Origin: Halochromatium roseum
Lineage (GTDB): Bacteria > Pseudomonadota > Gammaproteobacteria > Chromatiales > Chromatiaceae
Direction of reading: 5' to 3'
Length of the DNA stretch: 64,000 nucleotides
NCBI RefSeq assembly: GCF_016653315.1
Contig: NZ_NHSH01000010.1
Location: 1-64,000, forward strand
Shown: in pieces, positions 26,882 through 33,980 of the stretch
How positions within the stretch are numbered: position 1 is the first letter of the stretch
Layout: every line of letters starts with the position of its first letter
Made by a program: the position numbers and the translations under genes
The notes under the pieces: generated by a model
What the model was told of the DNA's origin: nothing
Seen by the model: only the letters and a program-made list of their open reading frames with translations
Databases searched by the model: none

Positions 26882-27661
26882 GTGTTCACAAAGGGCTATC
26901 TGCTCTGGCAGTTGACCAAGCGCGATATCCAAACACGTTATCGTGGCTCGCTGCTGGGGCTGGGCTGGTCGCTGCTGGGCCCGCTGCTGATGCTGGGGGT
27001 GTTTACCTTGGTCTTCCACGGGCTGTTTCAGTTGCGCTGGCCGGTGGCGGCGGCGGGTGACGCGCAGGTGGATTTTGCGTTGCAGGTCTTCGTCGGGCTG
27101 CTGTTGTTCTCGTTCTTTGCCGAGGTGGCCAGCCGGGCGCCGCAGTTGATCGTCGGTCAGCCCAATCTGGTCACCCGGGTGGTGTTCCCGCTGCCGCTGC
27201 TGGGCCTGTCGGCGGTGGCGGCGGCAGGCTTCCAACTGCTGGTGGGTGGCCTGCTGCTGCTGGTCTTCGCCAGTGTCTTGGTGGGGCCGCAGCTCAGTTG
27301 GCTGGCCTTGCCACTGGTGTTGCTGCCGTTCACGCTGTTCCTGGTGGCCCTGGCCTGGGTGCTCTCGTCGCTCAGTGTCTATGTGCGCGATGTGGGGCAG
27401 ATGATGGCCATGCTCACAACGCTGATGATGTTTCTCTCTGGGGTGTTCTATCCGCTGGAGACCCTACCGGAGCGCTGGCAGTGGCTGTTTCTGCTCAACC
27501 CGCTGGCGCGGGTGATACAGGATGTGAGGCAGCTGTTGTTCGAGGGCGCCTGGCCGGACTGGCACAGGCTGGCCCTGTTTACCTTGAGCGGACTGCTCGC
27601 CTGCCTGTTGGCGGCGGCCTGGTTCCAGCGCTTGCGCAAGGGGTTTGCCGATGTGCTCTGA
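26882..27661 (+). CDS. wzm: O-antigen ABC transporter permease (Wzm-like)
   Basis: ABC-2 permease of 259 residues with six predicted helices, exporting undecaprenyl-linked polysaccharide across the inner membrane. The amphipathic start LLWQLTKRDIQTRYRGSLLGLGWSLLGPL is the classical Wzm/TagG signature. Later YVRDVGQMMAMLTTLMMFLSGVFYP also matches the family. The start is a GTG with GGAGG eight bases before it. The ATPase gene overlaps its stop. Together they form the transporter for ABC-dependent O-antigen or a similar glycan. Divergence from the S-layer-like gene places both under one intergenic region. Confidence 0.92.
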   Translation: MFTKGYLLWQLTKRDIQTRYRGSLLGLGWSLLGPLLMLGVFTLVFHGLFQLRWPVAAAGDAQVDFALQVFVGLLLFSFFAEVASRAPQLIVGQPNLVTRVVFPLPLLGLSAVAAAGFQLLVGGLLLLVFASVLVGPQLSWLALPLVLLPFTLFLVALAWVLSSLSVYVRDVGQMMAMLTTLMMFLSGVFYPLETLPERWQWLFLLNPLARVIQDVRQLLFEGAWPDWHRLALFTLSGLLACLLAAAWFQRLRKGFADVL

Positions 27662-28976
27662 GGTGGTGATTGCGCTACAAGGCGTGGCGAAGCGGTATCG
27701 GCTGTTCAACCGCCCGCAGGATCGCCTGTTCACCCTGCTGCCGGGCTTGAGCCGGTTTGCCCATGAGCGTAGCTTCCATGGCCTGCACCCACTCGCGCTC
27801 GAGGTGCGCCAGGGCGAGGTGGTGGGCATCGTCGGGCGCAACGGGGCCGGCAAGAGCACCTTGCTGCAGCTAATCTGCCAGACGCTACCGCCCAGCGAAG
27901 GGAGGCTGCGGGTCAGCGGCCGGGTCTCGGCATTGCTGGAGCTGGGCGCCGGCTTCAACCCCGAGTTCAGCGGTCGCGAGAACGTCTTCCTCAGTGGCGC
28001 CATCCTGGGCATGACCCGGCGCCAGCTGGAGGCGCGGCTGCCGGAGATCCTGGCCTTTGCCGATATCGGCGCGTTCGTCGACCAGCCGGTGAAGACCTAT
28101 TCCAGCGGTATGTTCGTGCGTCTGGCCTTTGCCGTGGCGACGGCGGTGGACCCGGACATCCTGGTGGTGGATGAGGCGCTCTCGGTGGGCGACGGCGCCT
28201 TCGCGCGCAAGTCGTTCGAGCGCATCATGGGGATGAAGACGGCCGGCAAGACCATCCTGTTCTGCTCGCACTCGCTCTATCAGGTGGAGGCGATCTGCTC
28301 GCGCGCGCTCTGGCTGGAGGGCGGGCGGCTGATCGAGGACGGCGCGCCGGATGAGGTGATTGCGCATTATCAGCGGTTTCTAGATACCGGGTTGATGCCG
28401 GGCGAGCTGAGCCGCGCGGATGAGGCCGTACCGCGCCCGCCGACGCCGACGCCAACAGCGGAATCCACTGAGCAGCCGATCGCTGTTGAGGCGACACCAC
28501 AGGCCGCTGCTCCAGCCCCTGCCGAGGCGCATCACCCAAGCGGGTTTGCCCGGCTGAGCCGCTGTGAGGTGCGCATCGATGGTCAGGCGGACGAGCCGTT
28601 GCAGGCGCACAGCGGCGAGTCGACGCTGGAAATCCTGGTGTCTTTCGAGTCGGACCCGGCGCTGCCTTGTCCGACAGTCGCGGTGACCCTCAGTACCGCT
28701 GATGGTCATATCGTAACCAGCGCCGCCACCTGGGAGGATGGGGTGGCCATTGCGCGCGATGCCCGCGGCCGGGGACGCGCGCGGATCTGCTTTCCGGCGT
28801 TACCCTTGCTCAAGGGGCGCTACGGTGTAGGCGCCTATGTGTTCTGCGAGCAGGGCGTGCATAGCTACGGCTGGGTGGACCCAGTGGTCACGTTCAGCGT
28901 GAGCCAGCGTGGGATTGAGAAGGGCTATTGTCGGCTGCCGCATCAGTGGCAGTGCCAGCCCGAGCCAGGGTTATGA
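27651..28976 (+). CDS. wzt: O-antigen ABC transporter ATP-binding protein (Wzt-like, with C-terminal glycan-binding domain)
   Basis: ATPase of 441 residues. Residues 1-240 are the nucleotide-binding domain: Walker A GRNGAGKSTLL, the Wzt-type ELGAGFNPEFSGREN, signature YSSGMFVRLAFA, Walker B DILVVDEALSVGD. A Pro/Thr/Ala-rich linker (about 255-300) leads to a beta-rich C-terminal Wzt domain (about 305-430). In characterised systems this domain recognises a modified non-reducing end of the polymer, so glycan length and export are linked. ATG 27651 overlaps the permease stop; a TTG two codons earlier is less likely. The following genes encode a GNAT-like protein and a deacetylase/glycosyltransferase fusion, possible makers of that end group. 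Confidence 0.92.
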   Translation: MCSEVVIALQGVAKRYRLFNRPQDRLFTLLPGLSRFAHERSFHGLHPLALEVRQGEVVGIVGRNGAGKSTLLQLICQTLPPSEGRLRVSGRVSALLELGAGFNPEFSGRENVFLSGAILGMTRRQLEARLPEILAFADIGAFVDQPVKTYSSGMFVRLAFAVATAVDPDILVVDEALSVGDGAFARKSFERIMGMKTAGKTILFCSHSLYQVEAICSRALWLEGGRLIEDGAPDEVIAHYQRFLDTGLMPGELSRADEAVPRPPTPTPTAESTEQPIAVEATPQAAAPAPAEAHHPSGFARLSRCEVRIDGQADEPLQAHSGESTLEILVSFESDPALPCPTVAVTLSTADGHIVTSAATWEDGVAIARDARGRGRARICFPALPLLKGRYGVGAYVFCEQGVHSYGWVDPVVTFSVSQRGIEKGYCRLPHQWQCQPEPGL

Positions 28977-29929
28977 GCGAGCCGGCAGCGCGCTGGACGC
29001 TGCGCTGGGCGAGCACGGCCGATACCCCGGCGCTGTTGGCGCTGTTTCAGCGCGCCTTTGGCGGTGAGATGAGCGCCGAGGAGTGGCAGTGGAAGTACCC
29101 GGAGCCCAGCACGCATAGCCTGCTGGCGGAGCGCGCTGCGCAAGCCTTGGCGCATTACGGCGGCCAGTCGAGGCGCTTACTTGGGCTGGGTGAGCCGCTC
29201 AGCGCCTTGCAGGTGAGCGATATCATGGTCGACCCGCGCGAGCGCGCCGCAGCGCTGGGGCGCAATGGCCTGTTTGTGCGCATTGCCAGTACCTTCACCG
29301 AGGCGGTGACGCATCCGCAGGGGCCACATGCCTTCGTCTATGGGTTCCCGTCGCCGCGGGCCACGCGCCTGGGGGAGTTGCTGGGGTTGTATGCGCGCAT
29401 GGATCAGCTGTATCAGGCGAACTGGCCGGCATCGCCCGCGCGACCTCTGGGCCATGCGCTGCGCCTGACTGCGCTGCGGACTCAAGCTGACAGGCTCTGG
29501 CAAGCGCAGGCAGCGGCTCTGGGCGCTGGGCATTTGATCGGGGTGCGCGATGCGGCTTGGGTGAGCCAGCGTTATGGTCGACATCCCAGCGGCGCCTATC
29601 TGGCCTGGGGGGTTGGCCCTTGCTGGCGGCAGCGTTGCGCGGCGGTGGCGGTGTATCGAGCGCATGCTGATGCGCTGGAGTTGCTGGATCTGTTGGGCGC
29701 GCCTGAGCAGTATCCGGCGCTGATTGAGGCGCTGCGCACGCGGGCTGGGCAGCTCGGCAAAGGGCAGTTGTTTACCTGGGCCACCCAAAGCGTACTGGCG
29801 CAGTTGCCAGCCAGCACCGACAATAGGCCGCTGCTGGCGGTCAACCTGGCCGGCCCGCAGCACAATCAGCAGGCGGCGCGCTTCGCGCAACGCTGCTGGA
29901 TGCTGGCCGGCGATACTGATTACCGATAG
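28973..29929 (+). CDS. GNAT-like acyltransferase
   Basis: Soluble protein of 318 residues resembling GNAT N-acyltransferases of the Eis-like, two-lobed type. Residues 9-140 contain a start ADTPALLALFQRAFG typical of GNAT beta1-alpha1, a conserved WKYPE, and LQVSDIMVDPRERAAALGRNGLF, which corresponds to the acetyl-CoA loop (V.P..RG.G-like, poorly conserved here). The second half (ARPLGHALRL onward) is a degenerate GNAT lobe often seen in polysaccharide clusters. The start ATG overlaps the wzt stop as ATGA, so the genes are translationally coupled. It may acylate an amino sugar of the exported glycan, perhaps one freed by the deacetylase encoded next; that is inference. Confidence 0.65.
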   Translation: MSEPAARWTLRWASTADTPALLALFQRAFGGEMSAEEWQWKYPEPSTHSLLAERAAQALAHYGGQSRRLLGLGEPLSALQVSDIMVDPRERAAALGRNGLFVRIASTFTEAVTHPQGPHAFVYGFPSPRATRLGELLGLYARMDQLYQANWPASPARPLGHALRLTALRTQADRLWQAQAAALGAGHLIGVRDAAWVSQRYGRHPSGAYLAWGVGPCWRQRCAAVAVYRAHADALELLDLLGAPEQYPALIEALRTRAGQLGKGQLFTWATQSVLAQLPASTDNRPLLAVNLAGPQHNQQAARFAQRCWMLAGDTDYR

Positions 29930-29961
29930 TGGCAAGGGTTAGAGGCAAGACGCAGGGCGCT

Positions 29962-32900
29962 ATGGAACGTTTTTTTTCACCACCGGCCACCGCAATTCCC
30001 GAGGCCGAGCGGGTCTGGGTGCTAGCGCCGCATGCCGATGATGAGGTGTTTGGCTGTGGTGGTCTGCTCGCTCTACTGGCCCAGCGGGGGGCGCAGATCC
30101 GGGTGCTGGTGATGACTCAGCCCGAGGATGCGGCGTTAGCCGCTCAACGGCAGGCTGAATCGCGCCAGGCCGCGCACCTGCTGGGTTACCCCGAGCCCAC
30201 CTTTGTTGAAAACGAGGACGGCGGCTTAGTATGGTTGCCGGTGCTGACACTGAATCAGCAGCTCAGGGACTGGCTGGCGCGGCAGGCACCTGACTGGCTG
30301 CCGGATTTGGTGCTGGCACCCAGTCCGTGGGAGATGCACCGTGATCATCGTCGCCTCTGTGAGGCCACGATTCTGCTCTGCCGCGAGGGGCCGCTGGCGG
30401 CCAAGGCACGCTTGGGTTTTTACGAGGTTGGTCAGCCGCTCACGCCCAATCTGCTGGTGGATATCAGCGCGGTAGTTACGCGCAAGGCTGAGGCGATGGC
30501 GGTGTTTGTTTCGCAGCAGAGCCAACAAAACTATCGTCGGCAGCTGGGTGCGCTGAATATCTACCGGACCTACTCGCTGCCGGAGGAGGCTGACGCGGCA
30601 GAGGCCTTTCTGTTCGTGGGCTGTGATGAGTTGGGGTCCTTTCAACAGCATCTCAGTCCTGAGCGCCTATCGACCGTGGTGTGGCAGGCCGAGCGGGAGG
30701 TGGAGGCATTTCGGGCCGAGCAGGTGCGGCTGGTTCAGACCGAACAGAGCTTGCGGGATGAATTGGCGCGGCTGCAGACCAAGCTGCTCGGCGACCTAAA
30801 AACGGTACAACATGAAGCTCGAGAACTGTTTGCGCGCCGATTGCAGGTGGAGCAGAGGCTAGAGGAAACGCAATCGGCCTTGGGGCAGGCGCAGTCAGAG
30901 CGGGAACAGCTGCAGTCAGCGTTAGCGCTTGCGCAAGCAAAGGCGCGCCAGCTTGACGCGGATAAGCAAGCCTTACTGGGCTCGCTCTCTTGGCGGGTGA
31001 CGGCACCTTTGCGCGATCTTGCGCGAGTTGTCCGTGAGCCGGTGCGCATCCGGCTCTGGTTGATGCGCCAACCGCGCGCGCTGCTGCAACGGCTTCAGCG
31101 CCAGCTGCATGGGCTACGCCGCTGGGCGCAAGGGCTACCGGTGCAGATTCGGCGGCATCCGACGCGGCTGTACCATTGGCTGGAGCGACAAACCCAGCTG
31201 TGGGTAGTCTCGACCGGGGAACTCAGCGGACACCAGGCGATGCTGGAGCGGCGGCTGGGCGGTGCGGCGCTGCCGGCCAGTGGCTGGCGGGCGGTCTGCG
31301 AGGGGCCGCTCGACAGTGGCACCGACACGCTGCACTCATGGCCTGGCGTGACGATCTCAGTGGTCACCTTCAACAGCGGGCGCTGGCTGCCTGGCCTGCT
31401 CAATAGCCTACTCGCGCAGCATTACCCGCTGGCGCGGCTCTCGCTGCACCTCGTGGATAATGGTTCGCAAGATGACACGCTGGCGCAGCTGGATGCCTTC
31501 AGGGCAGAGTACGAGGCCGCTTTTGCTCGTGTGACGCTCTCTCAGCTGCCAAATCCTGGTTTTGGCGCGGCGCATAATCATGCCATCGCCCAGGCTGAGG
31601 ATGACTGGGTGCTGATCACCAACCCGGATCTAGAGCTGGGCGCCGAAACGCTACCGCGCGTGGTGCGGATGGCGCTGGCGGATGGCGATGAGGTGGCTTC
31701 TTGGGAACTGCGCCAGGCACCGTACGAACATCCTAAACATTACGATCCGGTGAGCTGGGAAACACTCTGGTCGTCGCATGCCTGCCTCTTGGTTCGGCGC
31801 TCGGTGTTTCAGGCGCTGGGTGGTTATGACGAGCGCATCTTTCTCTATGGCGAGGATGTTGAATTCTCGTTTCGCTGCCGCGAGGCGGGCTATCTGCTGC
31901 GTTACTGCCCGCTGGCGCAGGTGCTGCACCATACCTATGCGGAGCCCAACGAGCTGAAACCGGCGCAATATGTCGGCAGCACGCGGGCCAACCTGTTCTT
32001 GCGTCTGCGCTATGGCAGCGCACGCGATGCCAGCGCGAGCCTGCTGCTGGCCGGCGCGAGCCTGCTGCGCGGCCCCTTCCCGGGCGCGCGGCGGCGGCTG
32101 CTGGCAGCCTATGGCAGTCTGCTGTGGCAGACGCCCAGGCTCTTGTGGCAGAACCGCGCGGGTCGCGTTCGCGGCGTTGGCGTGTTTCGTGGTCTGGATT
32201 ACGAGATGATCCGGGCCGGCGCCTTTGAACCGGCGCCGACGCTGCCTGTCGCGGATGCCTGTCCGCTGGTCTCGGTGATCACCCGCACCTACCAAGGCCG
32301 CGATTGGCTGCTGCGCCAGGCCGGCCTCAGCGTGTTACAGCAGACCTGGCCGAACCTGGAATGGATCGTGGTGGAGGATGGTGGTGAGCATTGTCGCGCA
32401 ACGGTCGATGCGCTGGCGGCGCTTGCGCCGATGCCGGTACGGTACTTGAGCCAGCCCAAGCAGGGTCGCAGTCGGGCGGGCAATCTCGGGCTCGAGGCGG
32501 CGCGCGGACGTTGGTGTCTGTTCTTGGACGATGATGATCTGCTCTACGCGGACCATGTCGAAGCCCTAGCCGCGCGCCTCCTCGCGGAACCCGGACTTGC
32601 AGCGGCGTATGCGCTGGCCTGGGATGTGATCGGCGATGTTGATCCGAGCACGCGGACGATTCAGGAGCACGCCTATGTGCAGCACGCCGCCCATGTGCAG
32701 CCATTTGACCGCGATGAGCTGGCCTGGCGCAATTACATTCCGATCCAGGCAATCCTGTTCGAGCGTCGACTGTATCTCGAGCGGGGTGGCTTTCGTGAGC
32801 ACTTCGATCAGCTGGAGGACTGGAACCTCTGGCGGCGTTATGCGCAAGGTGAGCGTTTCGAGCTGGTGCAAAAGACCACATCGCTGTATCGCACGCCCGC

Positions 32901-33009
32901 CCATGTGGAGCATTCAGGCCGCCGACAGATTTTGCTCGATGAGGCCTATGAGCAGGTGAAGCGCGAAACCGACGCGGAGCTCAAGTCCATCGCCAACCAT
33001 GCTGCCTGA
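29962..33009 (+). CDS. fusion of PIG-L deacetylase and two GT2 glycosyltransferase domains
   Basis: Cytoplasmic or membrane-peripheral protein of 1015 residues with three enzyme parts. Residues 10-215 are a PIG-L/LmbE deacetylase with the zinc motif PHADDEVFGCGG and the later HRDHRRL. A coiled coil (about 240-335) and a basic amphipathic stretch (about 340-415) follow. A first GT-A domain (about 435-700) has TISVVTFNSGRWLPG, VDNGSQDDT, TNPDLELG and EDVEFSFRCREAGY. A second GT-A domain (about 760-1000) has SVITRTYQGRDWL, VVEDGGEH, DDDDLLYADH and EDWNLWRRY. ATG 29962 (AGGG nearby) is preferred over a GTG at 29929 that overlaps the preceding stop. The design suggests N-deacetylation and two sugar additions on one O-polysaccharide unit. 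The 3' end overlaps the convergent GT2 gene by 29 bp. Confidence 0.88.
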   Translation: MERFFSPPATAIPEAERVWVLAPHADDEVFGCGGLLALLAQRGAQIRVLVMTQPEDAALAAQRQAESRQAAHLLGYPEPTFVENEDGGLVWLPVLTLNQQLRDWLARQAPDWLPDLVLAPSPWEMHRDHRRLCEATILLCREGPLAAKARLGFYEVGQPLTPNLLVDISAVVTRKAEAMAVFVSQQSQQNYRRQLGALNIYRTYSLPEEADAAEAFLFVGCDELGSFQQHLSPERLSTVVWQAEREVEAFRAEQVRLVQTEQSLRDELARLQTKLLGDLKTVQHEARELFARRLQVEQRLEETQSALGQAQSEREQLQSALALAQAKARQLDADKQALLGSLSWRVTAPLRDLARVVREPVRIRLWLMRQPRALLQRLQRQLHGLRRWAQGLPVQIRRHPTRLYHWLERQTQLWVVSTGELSGHQAMLERRLGGAALPASGWRAVCEGPLDSGTDTLHSWPGVTISVVTFNSGRWLPGLLNSLLAQHYPLARLSLHLVDNGSQDDTLAQLDAFRAEYEAAFARVTLSQLPNPGFGAAHNHAIAQAEDDWVLITNPDLELGAETLPRVVRMALADGDEVASWELRQAPYEHPKHYDPVSWETLWSSHACLLVRRSVFQALGGYDERIFLYGEDVEFSFRCREAGYLLRYCPLAQVLHHTYAEPNELKPAQYVGSTRANLFLRLRYGSARDASASLLLAGASLLRGPFPGARRRLLAAYGSLLWQTPRLLWQNRAGRVRGVGVFRGLDYEMIRAGAFEPAPTLPVADACPLVSVITRTYQGRDWLLRQAGLSVLQQTWPNLEWIVVEDGGEHCRATVDALAALAPMPVRYLSQPKQGRSRAGNLGLEAARGRWCLFLDDDDLLYADHVEALAARLLAEPGLAAAYALAWDVIGDVDPSTRTIQEHAYVQHAAHVQPFDRDELAWRNYIPIQAILFERRLYLERGGFREHFDQLEDWNLWRRYAQGERFELVQKTTSLYRTPAHVEHSGRRQILLDEAYEQVKRETDAELKSIANHAA

Positions 33010-33796
33010 AAAAGGTGAAGGCGCCGCGGGTGAACAGAAGGATGTGGCGTAAGCCCTTGCCTGCGGCGTTGCCGCCAAAATGTTGGGCCTCGACGGCAGG
33101 CACATAGGCGAGCTGACCCATGGCTGCGGCACGGATGCTGAGATCGAAGTCCTCGAAGTAGACAAAGTAGCGGTCTGAGAAGCCGCCGATGGCGGCAATG
33201 GGCGCCCGTCGACAGAACATGAAGCTGCCGGAGAGCAGTGGGATGCCAGTGCTTGGCGTATCGAGCGGCAGGGCGCGCAGCTCGTAGTCACTCAGCAGTC
33301 GCTCGAAGCGCCGTTGCAGCCAGCCCGGGGCCAAACCGCGCAGCGCGAGCGCCAGTACGCTGGGATAGCGTTTGCAGAGATGTTGGGGTTGATCCTGAGC
33401 ATCGCCCATTCTCGGTGCCAGCATGACAACATGCTGGTGTTCAGCCATGTAGTCCAGTGCTGCGCTAATGGCCTCTGGAGCCAGGATCACGTCCGGATTG
33501 AGTATGAGATGGAAGGGCGCGCTCGAGGCCAAGAGGGAGAGGTTGTGACCTCGCCCATAGCCGACGTTGCCCTGGCCGCTGATCAGATGAGCGCCACTCT
33601 CTGCAGCTAGGCTCCGCAACTGTTTGGGCTGTTTGGTGCCGTTGTCAATCAGGTCGATGGTGGCGCTGGCCAGCCGCCCCTGGGCCTGGGCAGCCGTGAT
33701 GGATGTGGAAACCGATTCGAGCGTTTTCCTCAGAATATCAAGCACCGGCAAGTAGGTAACGATCGAGATGCTAAGGCTGGGGACCTGCGACACCAT
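32981..33796 (-). CDS. GT2 glycosyltransferase (rhamnosyltransferase-like)
   Basis: GT-A glycosyltransferase of 271 residues of the WbbL/rhamnosyltransferase type. Seen are SLSISIVTYLPV at the start, DLIDNGT, GNVGYGRGHNLSL, the DXD-like LILNPDVIL at about 108, GSFMFCRRAPIAAIGGF and FVYFEDFDLSIRA. The hydrophobic C-terminus (HILLFTRGAFTFFRQHGW) may touch the membrane. It is transcribed toward the fusion gene and their coding 3' ends overlap by 29 bp. It most likely adds one sugar of the same surface polysaccharide; donor and acceptor are unknown. Confidence 0.9.
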   Translation of the reverse strand: MVSQVPSLSISIVTYLPVLDILRKTLESVSTSITAAQAQGRLASATIDLIDNGTKQPKQLRSLAAESGAHLISGQGNVGYGRGHNLSLLASSAPFHLILNPDVILAPEAISAALDYMAEHQHVVMLAPRMGDAQDQPQHLCKRYPSVLALALRGLAPGWLQRRFERLLSDYELRALPLDTPSTGIPLLSGSFMFCRRAPIAAIGGFSDRYFVYFEDFDLSIRAAAMGQLAYVPAVEAQHFGGNAAGKGLRHILLFTRGAFTFFRQHGWRWT

Positions 33797-33933
33797 TACT
33801 AGGTTCTCGTGGGCAAGCTCACCGTGTCGGGTGCCGGTGACGAATCCCCAGTTTAATTGATTCTGCTATCCGTATCGCCTCCACGATACAGCCTGCCGCC
33901 AACAGGATGCCTCTTAATATGAGCAGCCGCACC

Positions 33934-33955
33934 CGCCGCGAAGCACTTCGCGGCG
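33934..33955. repeat. perfect 10-bp inverted repeat downstream of the subtilase gene
   Basis: CGCCGCGAAG (33934-33943), CA, CTTCGCGGCG (33946-33955). It lies 26 bp after the subtilase stop on the minus strand and about 140 bp before the GT2 start. No T-run follows, so it is a possible Rho-assisted terminator or a protein-binding palindrome. Confidence 0.5.
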
Positions 33956-33980
33956 AGCACCAACGATTGCCCGCACGATT

